Source: CAVQNQ01 sp963714205 (GTDB taxonomy: Bacteria > Acidobacteriota > Terriglobia > Bryobacterales > Bryobacteraceae). Taken from it: a DNA stretch of 64,000 bases. Made by a program: the position numbers and the translations under genes. This document shows, piece after piece, positions 1 to 9,603 of this stretch (position 1 is its first letter; every line of letters begins with the position of its first letter). The DNA lies in assembly GCA_963714205.1 (NCBI GenBank), contig CAVQNQ010000004.1, positions 1 through 64,000 on the forward strand, written 5' to 3'. Under the pieces are notes generated by a model. It saw only the letters and a list, made by a program, of their open reading frames with translations, had not been told where the DNA came from and ran no database searches.

Positions 1-167
1 AGATCGTCGCTCAGGACGTAGATCGTAATGGCCGCCATCATAAAAAACAGGCCGACCCATACTTTCCAATCACGATGCGCCCGTCTCCAATAAGGGTCCG
101 GGTTATGCTGAATACTCTCGCGAGCCGGCGTTCCGTGCTGGTGGGAACTGTGCTTGAGTTCGTTCAT
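1..167 (-). CDS. Small membrane protein, 3' end cut by window edge
   Basis: The reading frame starts at an ATG at 167 (minus) behind an AGGAAA-like ribosome site and stays open to base 1, giving 55 residues. The N-terminus is polar and His/Arg-rich. From about residue 37 a hydrophobic stretch (GLFFMMAAITIYVL) looks like one membrane helix. It lies 38 bases downstream of the proton ATPase on the same strand and may be cotranscribed with it. I recognise no family; the gene is incomplete. Confidence 0.55.
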   Translation of the reverse strand, partial: MNELKHSSHQHGTPARESIQHNPDPYWRRAHRDWKVWVGLFFMMAAITIYVLSDD

Positions 168-205
168 AGGTTTCCTGCTTTCTCGATTCCATCTTTAGGG
201 GGGAC

Positions 206-2867
206 TTAGGAAGACGCTGGCACATGGTTTGCATGTTCCGCCTCATCTTTCTGTGTCTCGTGCTCCGCCTCGAGCCAGTCCTGATCCGCCTGGCCATCGT
301 GGCGGCCTCGCTCCTCATAGATTTCATAAGCTCGCTTGGCGATCCGCGGTTTGAGATCTTGCGCATTCGGAGCCTTCGGCTTCTTACTCAGCAGCCCGGG
401 TTTCGTAGGGTCGAATATTCGATAGGCAAGCAGTTTCACGCGGTCATTCAAAAGAGCCCAAGCGATTGCATAGCCCCATACGAATGCCGCCCATCCCCAG
501 CCCAGTGGAGTCATAAACAGCCCATAAACCGCAATCAGCGTCGCCACCGTTTGCGTGCCGAGTACGGCTACCCATAGAATCCGCGCGGGCCGTATAGACC
601 AGAATGGGCCACGCGTTCGCGTGAGGAAAATCGTCAGATGTCCAGCCACGGACAGTTTCAAATACATCAGAGTCTGGATGTGCGCACGGTCGAGGTGAAA
701 TACGCGCTCGCCAAGGATAAAAGAGACCAAACGCGGCCACGACCCCGATGACGCCCAGCACCGTCGAAACTCCCAGCACCAGGCGCATGTTCCACGCCTC
801 GGGCTTATCCTTGTAATGAACGTTGTCATAGGCGATGGACAGGATGGCTCCGTCGTTGAGCAACGCCAGCATCACGATCATCACGGCGGTCACCGGGTAG
901 AAGTTAAACACCAGGATCGCCAGCGTCATGAAGAACAGCACGCGCAACGTCTCAGCGATACGGTAGATCGCGTAGCTGTTCATCCGCTGGAAGATGCGGC
1001 GGCTCTCCTTGATCGCATCGATGATTACGGACAAGCCGGAAGCCAGCAGCACGATCGACGCGGCCGCGCGCGCCGTATCCGTCGCGCCGGAAACGGCGAT
1101 GCCGCAATCCGCTTTCTTGAGCGCCGGGGAGTCGTTCACTCCATCTCCGGTCATGCCGACGATGTGGCCGCGCTGCTGCAGGACATCCACGATGTGGAAT
1201 TTGTGTTCCGGGAACACCTGGGCGAAACCGTCCGCCTTTTCGATTGATTCCGCCGCCTGCGCCGTCTCGTGATGCTTGATATCGCCAAATGCGCTGGCAT
1301 CGAGGATGTTCGTGCCCATCCCCAACTGCTTGGCAGTTTCCTTAGCGATTGCCATTTGATCGCCGGTAACCATCTTCACGCTCACACCCATTTGACGGGC
1401 GCTCGCTATCGTGGCTTTGGCATCGGGGCGAGGCTCGTCGAATAAAGGCAACACCCCCACCATCCGCCATTTGTTTTCCTCATCGGCGCGGGTTACCCCT
1501 AACGAGCGGTAGCCCTTTGCGGCGAATTCGTTGACGGCCTTCTCGACGGCATCCTTCACCTCGCCGGCATTGGTGGACATCTTGAGAATTACCTGTGGGG
1601 CGCCTTTGGCCACGTAGAACTGCTTTCCGTCCGCGCCTTTCACCGTAGCTTCGGTGCGCTTGTGGACCGGATCGAATGGTTGAAAATGGAGCACCTGGCA
1701 GGACTTCAGAGTCTTTGGATCCTTGACTCCGCCGATCACTGCAAGGTCGATCGTGTCCTTATCTTCGGCGCGCGATGCCAGCGCAGCGCAGAGTACGACC
1801 TCGTCGGCTGTGATTCCTTTCAGCATGAAGGGATCGCCCAGGGTTAGCTTGTTCATGGTCAGCGTGCCGGTCTTATCGGAGCAAAGGATGTCCACGCCGG
1901 CCAGTTCTTCGATAGCCGAGAGCCTGGTGATAATGGCTTGTTTCTTCGCCAGCAGGCGTGCGCCCACTGCCATAGTCACCGATAGTACGGTGGGCATCGC
2001 CACGGGAATCGCGGCCACCAGAAGCACCAGCGCGAACTCCAGCGTGCCCATAATCGGATCGTGACGAAAGAGCGCGACGGTGACAATCAATGCCACCAGC
2101 GCTACCGCGAGAATAATCAGGTAATCCCCGATTTTTAGCACGGCTTTCTGGAAATGGCTGGCGGATTCCGGCCCCTGCACCATTTGCGCCGTCTTGCCGA
2201 AGTAGGTGTCGGTACCGGTGGCGTACACCATCGCTTCGATTTCGCCCTGGCGAATGATGGAGCCCGAGAATACCGCGTCGCCCGGCTTTTTTTCGGCGGG
2301 TAAAGATTCGCCGGTCAGCGCGGACTGGTCCACCTCCACCGGGTCGCCGGGCAGCAGGCGTGCGTCGGCGGGAACGATGTCACCCAGTCTGAGGCGGATG
2401 ACGTCGCCCGGCACCACTTCCTTCGCTGAAGGATCGGTCCACTTTCCGTCGCGTTTGACTTTGGCTTTGATCGCCAACTGCTTCCGGAGTGCGGCGATCG
2501 CATCGCCCGCCTGGTGTTCTTCCCAGAATCCCACGACTGCGTTGGACACCAACAGGAGCAGGATAATAAAGAAATCGGGCCAGTGGCGAACTACGCCAGA
2601 CAGAATCACCGCCCCTTCAATCATCCACGGGATGGGCCCCCAAAAATAGCTTAGGAACTTAAGGAACGGATTGTCTTTCTTTTCTGCAATCTCGTTCGGG
2701 CCATATTGCGCTAACCGCTTCTGCGCCTCGGCTTGACTCAGGCCGTCCGGAGATGAGCCCAGCTCTTTTTGAAGCTCCCCCATGGAAGCCGATTTGAGGT
2801 TCTTTTGCGCATCGGACTTCGCTCCAGGCGCTGGCGCCGAGCCGTTCTGAGCGTCAGTTGGTTTCAT
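206..2867 (-). CDS. P-type (P3A) proton-translocating ATPase, one frameshift
   Basis: Plasma-membrane H+-ATPase of the fungal/plant type, which pumps protons out at the cost of ATP. Visible marks are an N-terminal cation-ATPase domain, the actuator motif TGES near residue 185, the phosphorylation motif DKTGTLT near residue 330, the hinge MTGDGVNDSPALKKAD, and several membrane helices. The main frame runs from 2867 to about 722. There one extra C (after codons F-G-L-F-Y) breaks it, and the last 170 residues (LGERVFHLD... to ...NHVPASS) continue in the next frame to 206. Repaired length is about 887 aa, slightly above usual because of a polar C-terminal tail. One extra base in an otherwise perfect gene suggests a sequencing error. 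Probable role: pH or membrane-potential upkeep under energy stress, next to the acetate-forming genes. Confidence 0.9.
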
Positions 2868-2875
2868 AACGGGTA

Positions 2876-3095
2876 CTCCTATGATGTTTTGTCTACCCCA
2901 AACTTGTCGTGCAGCTCGGGGCCGACCAACGGGAGGCAGGACCCGGCCGCAAGCAGGCTTTGCATTTGCCCGCTTTCCCTTATCTCAGTCAATCTTCGGA
3001 ACGGCCCGGAGCCGTCAAGGGCGCGCGGTTTGTGCGCGGCGAAGCGAACCCTTGACGGCGAGGACCGTTCTGGAACATGAGGCAGAAGGGAAAGC
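2876..3095. repeat. Dispersed repeat, copy 1 (inverted relative to 42813-43068)
   Basis: Compared by eye, this segment matches the reverse complement of 42813-43068 almost base for base from CTCCTATGATG to the stretch ending GAAGGGAAAGC. The other copy has about 35 extra bases in the middle. The match includes the run CTTATCTCAGTCAATCTTCGG. It lies between the ATPase start and the IS110 transposase, so it may carry the ATPase promoter. No protein is convincing in any frame. Confidence 0.85.
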
Positions 3096-3110
3096 GGGCC
3101 GGGGGTTTCA

Positions 3111-3180
3111 GGGGGTGTCCCCCTGGCGGGGATCCGGGGCAGCGCCCCGAGCACCTTGCCGCGCGCGTTTTCTGCGCGCG
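3111..3180. repeat. Three consecutive GC-rich hairpins
   Basis: Three short inverted repeats follow each other: GGGGG-TGT-CCCCC at 3111-3123, CGGGGC-AGC-GCCCCG at 3135-3149, and a GCGCGC-type stem around 3160-3180. They sit just past the 3' end of the IS110 transposase. They could be its terminator, part of the element's right end, or a REP-like palindromic unit. I recall similar GGGTGTCCCCCTGG...GGGGC.GCCCC strings as dispersed motifs in many high-GC genomes. Confidence 0.6.
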
Positions 3181-3203
3181 GTATCCAAGTATCCGGCCGC
3201 ATT

Positions 3204-4229
3204 TCAGGATGCCTCCGCCAGCACGAAGTTTGGGAAGTCCTCGAATACCCAGTTGTTCTTCAACGTGCGATAGATAATCCCCAGGAGCTTACGAGCCAGA
3301 GCGATGATCGCCTTCCCCGTCCCGCGCCGCGCTTTGATCTTTTCGTAGTGCCGCTTTAGGTACGGGCTGTAGCGCTGCGCGATCAGCGCGCACTGCACCA
3401 GCGCCGTGCGCCCCAGTTTGTTGCCGCGTTTGGTGATGCGGCCCGAGCGCTCCGTCTCGTTAGAATTGGAAACCCGCGGCACAATTCCGAAGTACGCCGC
3501 CAGCTTGCCCTCGTCGGCAAAATCGTTGATGTCGCCGATTACGCTGAGCAGAATACTGCCGCTCAACGGACCGATCCCCTTGATGCTGGTCAGATTCTTG
3601 TGTCCTTCCAGCTTGCTGCCCTCGTCCGCGATCGTCTTCTCCAACTTGGCGATCCGCTGATTCAGACTGCGGATTTCCTCGATGATGACTTCCAACTCCA
3701 GCTTCACCATCGCGTCGAACCGCATTGCCAGGATCTCGTTCAGCTTCTTCTCGCTCGATAGCGCTTCCTTCTCCAGGTTGATGCCGTGCGCGGAAAGGAT
3801 GTTGTTGACCTTGTTCTTCAGCGCCGTACGCAGCTTCACCAGCGTGTCCCGCGTTTGCGTCAGGCTCGCCAATTGCGCTTGGGTCTTGTCCTTCATCCTT
3901 ACCTCCGGCAGCAGATCCTTCTCCAGGTACAGCGCCAGGTTGCGCGCGTCGTTCGGGTCCGTCTTCTTCACCGAGTGGCTGATGACCTTGAACTGGTTCG
4001 GATCCACCGCCACCACGCGCTTCACATGCGGCGCCACCGCGTCATGGAATAACCGCGTGTTCCCGGTGACCTCCACGGCGATCTCGTCGTTCGGCCGCAG
4101 CTTCTTCACAAACCGCGGCAGCTCCTCCAATTTCCATTCCGTTACGTAATTCCGTCCCTTCTCCAATCGCACGCAACACGTAAACTGGTTGCGGTGCAGG
4201 TCGATTCCGATATGTCGTGACGCTGGCAT
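3204..4229 (-). CDS. IS110-family transposase (DEDD recombinase)
   Basis: 341 residues, the usual size for the family. The N-terminal RuvC-like DEDD domain shows GIDLHRN (first Asp, near residue 9), AVEVTGN, and KKTDPNDARNLA. A central coiled-coil-like helix follows. The C-terminal Transposase_20 domain shows IKGIGPLSGSILLS and ERSGRITKRGN, where the catalytic serine of this family is expected. The frame is intact, so the element may be active. Known IS110 enzymes use a bridge RNA made from the element's noncoding end; a candidate lies directly upstream. Confidence 0.93.
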   Translation of the reverse strand: MPASRHIGIDLHRNQFTCCVRLEKGRNYVTEWKLEELPRFVKKLRPNDEIAVEVTGNTRLFHDAVAPHVKRVVAVDPNQFKVISHSVKKTDPNDARNLALYLEKDLLPEVRMKDKTQAQLASLTQTRDTLVKLRTALKNKVNNILSAHGINLEKEALSSEKKLNEILAMRFDAMVKLELEVIIEEIRSLNQRIAKLEKTIADEGSKLEGHKNLTSIKGIGPLSGSILLSVIGDINDFADEGKLAAYFGIVPRVSNSNETERSGRITKRGNKLGRTALVQCALIAQRYSPYLKRHYEKIKARRGTGKAIIALARKLLGIIYRTLKNNWVFEDFPNFVLAEAS

Positions 4230-4445
4230 ACTCCTCCTGTCTCAATAAACTGCAGGTGGAGTAGACGGGCTCTACGGCGGTCACCATTCTCCTATTCAAG
4301 GTCCGGCTGGCCGGCCTTACGGTGGCGCTCCGGTCACAGGTCTGACCAATCTCCTTCACGAGGTCGCAATGCCTCACCAAGCCGATACAGCCTGTGACCT
4401 GTCTACTCCGAGAAAACCTCTCTTCTCGGAGCTTATCCCGCCCGA
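4230..4445 (-). ncRNA. Candidate IS110 bridge RNA / left end
   Basis: Read on the minus strand, this gene-free stretch folds in a bridge-RNA-like order. First comes a 9-bp hairpin with an 8-nt loop (4406-4414 with 4423-4431). Next are perfect 9-bp arms (4391-4399 with 4332-4340) enclosing about 50 nt. Last is a second stem (4319-4324 with 4282-4287, one G-U pair) enclosing an internal stem and unpaired bases. The 5' hairpin plus two looped stems resembles published IS110 bridge RNAs with target- and donor-binding loops. Folding was by eye only; transcript ends and guide bases are unknown. Confidence 0.45.
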
Positions 4446-4479
4446 GCCTACTCATTCATACCATCTCCTTCTATCTTTG

Positions 4480-5538
4480 CTACGCCACAGATTTTGTAAG
4501 TTGAGGGACAGTTGCCGAACTCTTTTCCATGGCGGCATTGTATTCGCCCCGACGCGCGGCGCGGTTGCACTTGGCCCGGTGATTCAGGGCTTGCTGGGCC
4601 GCCGATACCTTCGCCTCTTGGCCTCGCCAAATCTCTAAAGCCGGTTGCTGAATAGCGCGGGCAAACGAGAACGCCAGCGCCCAAGGCATCCGCGACTTGA
4701 ATCTGACATTCATAGCGTTCAGACGGGCCGAAGCTAGTTCCGCGGATTGGCCGCCCGATAAGAACGCAATCCCAGGAACGGCAGCGGGGACGGATCGCAA
4801 GAGACAGCGCACCGTGGCGTCGGCGACATCGTCCACCGAGCCTTGCTTGGGGCAGGTCGAGCCCGGAAGCACCATATTGGGCTTCAGGATCACGCCCTCC
4901 AGCAGCACTCCTTGTATGTAGAGCTGGCTGAAAACCGTTCGCAGGACTTCCTCCGTCACTTCGCGGCACCGCTCTATGGTGTGCGCGCCCTCCATTAGGG
5001 TTTCCGGCTCGACGACGGGGACCAGTCCGGATTCCTGGCACAACGCGGCATAGCGGGCCAACGCGTTCGCGTTGGCCTCGATGCAGCCCCTGGTGGGAAT
5101 GCCGTCCCCGATGGCGATCACCGCGCGCCACTTGGCAAAGCGCGCACCCATTCGAGAGTATTCAGCCAGGCGGTCGCGCAAGCCATCCAGACCTTCGGTG
5201 ATCTTCTCTCCGGGATGACCCGCCAGGTCCTTTGCACCGGTGTCAACCTTGATACCGGGAATGATTCCCGCATCGGTGATGGCCTTAGCAAAGGGAGTGC
5301 CATCATTGTTCTGTTGGCGGATCGTCTCGTCGTAGAGGATCGCGCCACTAATGGACTCCCCGAGACCGGGTGTGGTCACAATCAACTCCCGGTAAGCGCG
5401 CCGCGTCTGCTCGGTCTGGGGAATCCCCAACTTGGCGAATCGTTTGTTACAGGTTGCATTACTTTCGTCCATCGCCAGGAGGCCCTTATCGTCTGCGACC
5501 ATGGCCCTCGCGGTGTCTATAAGCTTTTGTGCATTCAT
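4480..5538 (-). CDS. fba: Class I fructose-bisphosphate aldolase
   Basis: 352 residues, matching animal/plant-type class I aldolases, which split fructose 1,6-bisphosphate to DHAP and glyceraldehyde 3-phosphate through a Schiff base. Motifs include LLAMDESNATCNKRF near the start, VPVVEPETLMEG, the active-site lysine in GVILKPNMVLPG (about K220), and the C-terminal FLSGGQSAELA. It is the last gene of the glycogen/phosphoketolase operon, 21 bases after the STAS-like gene. The 3' end lies about 40 bases from the IS110 left end, so a native terminator may have been displaced. In context it links triose phosphates from phosphoketolase to hexose phosphates. Confidence 0.93.
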   Translation of the reverse strand: MNAQKLIDTARAMVADDKGLLAMDESNATCNKRFAKLGIPQTEQTRRAYRELIVTTPGLGESISGAILYDETIRQQNNDGTPFAKAITDAGIIPGIKVDTGAKDLAGHPGEKITEGLDGLRDRLAEYSRMGARFAKWRAVIAIGDGIPTRGCIEANANALARYAALCQESGLVPVVEPETLMEGAHTIERCREVTEEVLRTVFSQLYIQGVLLEGVILKPNMVLPGSTCPKQGSVDDVADATVRCLLRSVPAAVPGIAFLSGGQSAELASARLNAMNVRFKSRMPWALAFSFARAIQQPALEIWRGQEAKVSAAQQALNHRAKCNRAARRGEYNAAMEKSSATVPQLTKSVA

Positions 5539-5559
5539 TTCGTATTGCTCCCTTTCCAG

Positions 5560-5931
5560 TTACTGATCTCCGCCGCGAACTAACCACTTTCGCGCCTCAT
5601 CGGCGTGGGAGTGGTCGAAGTACCGGATTTCCGCTGTCGTGAAAGGCTTGCAAAATGCCGCCATGCCCTGCTGCCACATCTGATCCCCGACCATCGCGAT
5701 CCGCTCGATATCCGCGAAGTGTTTGTAGTCGAACTTGATGTCCTCCCAGAGCGCCCCGGCGTCCCAGCCGTGGAAAGCGGTCATGTCGAACAGCACTTGC
5801 AGTTTTCCGTGCTCCCGGACGAGTCGCTCGAACTCCGGAACAAAGTGCTCGTAATCCGCTTTTGCCAGCTTCCCGCTGACGTGAACGACGAGAACCTTGC
5901 CGCCGTTCTCGCTATTGAGTTGAATGGGCAT
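5560..5931 (-). CDS. STAS/SpoIIAA-like protein
   Basis: About 123 residues beginning MPIQLNSENGG. A start five codons earlier would deepen the overlap with the phosphoketolase gene, so 5931 is preferred. The fold pattern (VLVVHVSGKLAKADYEHFVPEFERLV ... LFDMTAFHGWDAGALWEDIKF) fits the SpoIIAA-like/STAS family often found as single-domain cytosolic proteins next to stress or membrane functions. The biochemical role is unknown. It overlaps the phosphoketolase 3' end by 20 bases, so it is probably translated with it. Confidence 0.7.
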   Translation of the reverse strand: MPIQLNSENGGKVLVVHVSGKLAKADYEHFVPEFERLVREHGKLQVLFDMTAFHGWDAGALWEDIKFDYKHFADIERIAMVGDQMWQQGMAAFCKPFTTAEIRYFDHSHADEARKWLVRGGDQ

Positions 5932-8392
5932 TAGGGACCCTCTCACCCGACGCTTGACCAGGCTTCCATTTCCAGTTGCGAATCTCCGGCAAGTCTTCGC
6001 CGTGCTTGTCGATGTAAACCTTGTGTTCTATGAGCTTGTCCTGCATGGCCTGCTTCAGGTAAGCCCCCTTGGACCCCAAATGCGGTAGCCGATCGATCAC
6101 GTCCTCGACCAGGTGGAACCGGTCCAGATCGTTCTGCACCCTCATATCGAAGGCCGTGGTGATGGTCCCCTCTTCCTTGTAGCCACGCACGTGCAGGTTG
6201 CGGTTGGTCCGGCGGTACGTCAGACGGTGGACCAGCCATGGGTACCCATGGAAGCCAAAGATGATGTGCTTATCTTTGGTGAAGAGAGAATCGTAGTCGG
6301 TGTCGCTCAGTCCGTGCGGGTGCTCGGTGCTCGACTGCAGCTTCATCAAATCGACGACATTGACCACCCGGATCTTCAGATTGGGGAGATGCTCGCGAAG
6401 GATGGAAACGGCCGCCAGAATCTCCAGCGTGGGTGTGTCTCCGCAGCAGGCCATCACCACGTCCGGCTCGCCGTCCTGATCGTTGCTGGCCCACTGCCAG
6501 ATGCCAATTCCTTGCGTGCAATGCACCACCGCCTGGTCCATGGTCAGCCACTGCGGAAGGGCGTGCTTGCCTGCAACCACCACGTTGACGTAATGCCGGC
6601 TGCGCAGGCAGTGATCGAAGACCGACAGCAGGCAGTTGGCATCGGGTGGCAGGTAGACGCGCACGATATCGGCCTTTTTGTTGATCACGTGATCGAGGAA
6701 GCCCGGGTCCTGATGGGTGAACCCGTTGTGATCCTGCTGCCAGACGTGGGAGGCGAGCAGATAGTTCAACGACGCGATCTTCCGGCGCCAGGGCAGTTCC
6801 AATGTTACCTTCAGCCACTTGGCGTGCTGGCTGAACATGGAGTCGACGATGCGAATGAAGGCCTCATAGCTGTTGAACAGCCCGTGCCGCCCGGTCAGCA
6901 GATATCCTTCCAACCAACCCTCGCACTGGTGTTCGCTCAGCATCGAATCCAACACGCGTCCGGCCGGTGCGAGGAATTCGTCATTCTTCACTTTTCGGGC
7001 ATCCCACTGACGGTCGGTGACTTCAAAGACCGCTCCCAGGAGATTCGAGACTGTCTCATCGGGACCGAAGACGCGGAAATTTCGCTCATCCTGGTTCAGC
7101 TTGGTCACGTCACGCAGGAAACTGCCGAGCACAAGCGTGTCCTGAGCGTCCACGGCGCCGGGCGAGGGCACAGTTACGGCGTGGGTGTGGAAGTCCGGCA
7201 TGCGCAGGTCTCGTAGCAGAACGCCGCCGTTGGCATGCGGATTGGCGCCCATCCGCCGGTTGCCCTTCGGCGCCAGTTCCTCCAATTCCGGCATGAGACG
7301 GCCATTTTGGTCGAATAGCTCCTCGGCCTTGTAGCTTTTCATCCAGCTTTCAAGGTCCTTGACGTGATCGGGGTGCTCGGAATCCACCAGAATCGGCACC
7401 TGGTGAGCGCGGAACGTGCCCTCGATTTGCAGCCCGTCGATTACCTTCGGTCCCGTCCAGCCCTTGGGCGAACGCAGCACGATCATAGGCCAGCGTGGCC
7501 TGGTCGCATCGTTGTTCTTGCGTGCGTTGCTTTGGATTTCGTGGATTCGCTCGATGGCATTGTCCAAGGTGGCGGCCATGAGTTGATGCATCGTCTCCGG
7601 GTCATCGCCTTCCACAAAACAAGGCTCCCAGCCGCAGCCTCGGAAAAACTGTTCCAGTTCCTCATGCTCGATGCGGGCCAGCACAGTAGGGTTGCTGATC
7701 TTGTAGCCATTCAGGTGCAGGATCGGCAGTACGGCTCCATCGGTGATCGGGTCGAGGAACTTGTTGGACTGCCACGCGGTGGCCAGGGGGCCCGTTTCCG
7801 CTTCACCGTCGCCCACAACGCAGGCGACAATCAGACCGGGATTGTCGAACGCCGCTCCGAAAGCGTGGCTGATCGAATACCCCAGTTCGCCGCCTTCGTG
7901 AATGGACCCGGGCGTGGTCGGCGCCACATGACTGGAAATTCCGCCGGGGAACGAGAACTGCATGAACAGCTTCTTGAGACCGGCCTCGTCCTGGGTGACG
8001 TTCGGATAGACCTCACTCCAGGTACCTTCGAGGTAAACGTTCCCGACAATCGCCGGGCCGCCGTGACCTGGACCGGCGATATAGAACATGTCCAGGTCAT
8101 ACTTCTTGATCACGCGGTTCAAGTGCACATAGATGAAGTTCTGGCCGGGCGTGGTGCCCCAATGCCCCACCACCAGAGGCTTCACGTGAGACAGTTTCAA
8201 CGGCTCTTTCAGCAACGGGTTGTCGTAAAGATAGATCTGGCCGGCCGACAGATAGTTGGCGGCGCGCCAGTAGGCATCCATCTTGTGGAGCAGGTCCGGC
8301 GTGAGCGTGTTGGTTTTTGGGACTGAGTCCTTGGCGGCGATCGCGTCGGGTTTCTTGTGAGGCAGTTCCGACGTAACTATGTTGGTTTTCAT
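5912..8392 (-). CDS. xfp: Xylulose-5-phosphate/fructose-6-phosphate phosphoketolase
   Basis: 826 residues from the ATG at 8392, the usual family length. This thiamine-diphosphate enzyme cleaves xylulose 5-phosphate (or fructose 6-phosphate) with phosphate to acetyl phosphate plus glyceraldehyde 3-phosphate (or erythrose 4-phosphate). Family motifs include VGHWGTTPGQNFIYVHLNR, IAGPGHGGPA, the TPP motif GDGEAETGP and the C-terminal FGFHGYPWLVHRL. The ATG overlaps the acetate kinase stop (TAATG), which fixes this start over an upstream ATG in the same frame and couples the two proteins that handle acetyl phosphate. Confidence 0.96.
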   Translation of the reverse strand: MKTNIVTSELPHKKPDAIAAKDSVPKTNTLTPDLLHKMDAYWRAANYLSAGQIYLYDNPLLKEPLKLSHVKPLVVGHWGTTPGQNFIYVHLNRVIKKYDLDMFYIAGPGHGGPAIVGNVYLEGTWSEVYPNVTQDEAGLKKLFMQFSFPGGISSHVAPTTPGSIHEGGELGYSISHAFGAAFDNPGLIVACVVGDGEAETGPLATAWQSNKFLDPITDGAVLPILHLNGYKISNPTVLARIEHEELEQFFRGCGWEPCFVEGDDPETMHQLMAATLDNAIERIHEIQSNARKNNDATRPRWPMIVLRSPKGWTGPKVIDGLQIEGTFRAHQVPILVDSEHPDHVKDLESWMKSYKAEELFDQNGRLMPELEELAPKGNRRMGANPHANGGVLLRDLRMPDFHTHAVTVPSPGAVDAQDTLVLGSFLRDVTKLNQDERNFRVFGPDETVSNLLGAVFEVTDRQWDARKVKNDEFLAPAGRVLDSMLSEHQCEGWLEGYLLTGRHGLFNSYEAFIRIVDSMFSQHAKWLKVTLELPWRRKIASLNYLLASHVWQQDHNGFTHQDPGFLDHVINKKADIVRVYLPPDANCLLSVFDHCLRSRHYVNVVVAGKHALPQWLTMDQAVVHCTQGIGIWQWASNDQDGEPDVVMACCGDTPTLEILAAVSILREHLPNLKIRVVNVVDLMKLQSSTEHPHGLSDTDYDSLFTKDKHIIFGFHGYPWLVHRLTYRRTNRNLHVRGYKEEGTITTAFDMRVQNDLDRFHLVEDVIDRLPHLGSKGAYLKQAMQDKLIEHKVYIDKHGEDLPEIRNWKWKPGQASGERVPNAHSTQ

Positions 8393-9603
8393 TATCGATC
8401 CTTTCCGTTTCCCGCGTCGGTTTCGAGAATGCTGCACACCGATCGCGCAATCATCAGATCTTCGTCCGTTTGAATGACGCGAACCGTAGCCCGGCTGGCG
8501 TCCGTAGAGATCACCCCCGCAGTCTCCGCATTGCGCGACTCACTCAGCGCGATGCCGAGGAAGCCCAGTCCGTCGCAGATGCGTGCGCGAACGAGTGGCG
8601 CGTTTTCGCCGATGCCTCCGGCGAAGACGAGCGTGTCCAAGCCGCCAAGCGCAGCGGCGAAAGCGCCGATCCACTTTTTCGCCTGATAACAGAACAGTGC
8701 TACAGCTTCCGCGGCGCGGATATCATAAACTTCCTGCGCCAGCAAGTCTCGCATGTCGGAACTAATCTCCGAAACCCCGAGCAGGCCGGACTTGTGGTTG
8801 ACCATTTCGTAAAACTGCTTGGCGTTCATGAGCTCGGTTCGCGCCAGATACGGCTCCAGGCCAGGATCCAAGTCGCCAGAGCGGGTGCTCATCACCAAGC
8901 CCGCCGTCGGAGTGAAGCCCATGCTGGTGTCAATGCTCTTGCCGTCGCGCACGGCGGCCATGCTAGCGCCGTTGCCCAGATGCGCGAGGATGACGCGGCC
9001 TGTCGCAGCCGCCGGGTCGCCCAAGCGCGCGAGCTCTTCCATCAGATAGGCATAAGACAAACCGTGAAAGCCGTAGCGTTGCACTCCCTTCGCGTCGTAG
9101 CAACGCGGGATGGGAAGCAGCTTGGCAACCCGCGGCATGGTACGGTGAAACGCCGTGTCAAAACAAGCCACCTGGGGCAGTTTCGGATGACGCTGGCGGA
9201 ACACTTCGATCAGTTCGATCTCGCTGGGCAGATGGTCCGGGTCGTACGGGCTGATGCGATGCAGTTCCTCCAACAAATCCTGAGTTACCAGCTCAGGCGC
9301 GGTGTGTTGCATGCCATGGACTACGCGGTGTCCCACGGCCTGGACCGATGCGAAGCCATCCTGCTCTTCGAGCCAATTGCTCAGAAAGGTCGCTGCCGAT
9401 TTGTGGTCGGAGGCGTCCAGGTTGCGGCTGTCGTGCTGATTTGCGCCCGGGAGTTGGAACGTCAGATTCGTCCCGCTCATGCCGATGCGATCAACTGTGC
9501 CATGAAGGCTTCGCTTCAGCGGTTCGCCAAGCTGGTATTCCGCGAATTTAACGCTCGATGACCCGCCATTGATCGTCAGGATGCATGGGCTAGCGGGTTT
9601 CAT
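8392..9603 (-). CDS. ackA: Acetate kinase
   Basis: 403 residues, usual for the family. It transfers phosphate from acetyl phosphate to ADP, giving acetate and ATP. Signatures are the N-terminal ILTINGGSSSVKF, VGHRVVHG, CFDTAFHRTMP with the catalytic Asp, ILAHLGNGASMAAV, and VFAGGIGENAP. It sits between the HAD phosphatase (14-base overlap) and phosphoketolase (TAATG overlap). No phosphotransacetylase is present nearby, so phosphoketolase is the obvious acetyl phosphate source. Confidence 0.96.
   Translation of the reverse strand: MKPASPCILTINGGSSSVKFAEYQLGEPLKRSLHGTVDRIGMSGTNLTFQLPGANQHDSRNLDASDHKSAATFLSNWLEEQDGFASVQAVGHRVVHGMQHTAPELVTQDLLEELHRISPYDPDHLPSEIELIEVFRQRHPKLPQVACFDTAFHRTMPRVAKLLPIPRCYDAKGVQRYGFHGLSYAYLMEELARLGDPAAATGRVILAHLGNGASMAAVRDGKSIDTSMGFTPTAGLVMSTRSGDLDPGLEPYLARTELMNAKQFYEMVNHKSGLLGVSEISSDMRDLLAQEVYDIRAAEAVALFCYQAKKWIGAFAAALGGLDTLVFAGGIGENAPLVRARICDGLGFLGIALSESRNAETAGVISTDASRATVRVIQTDEDLMIARSVCSILETDAGNGKDR

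Larger units (their letters stand above)
3200..4445 (-). mobile_element. IS110-family insertion sequence (limits approximate)
   Basis: A single DEDD transposase gene is preceded by about 215 bases of highly structured noncoding DNA, as in the IS110 family. No terminal inverted repeats or target duplication are visible, which is normal for the family, so both ends are guesses. The element separates the ATPase from the aldolase/phosphoketolase operon. Confidence 0.65.

Noticed and set aside
8470..9561. 363-codon plus-strand open frame
   Set aside because: Antisense to acetate kinase, no supporting motif or start signal.
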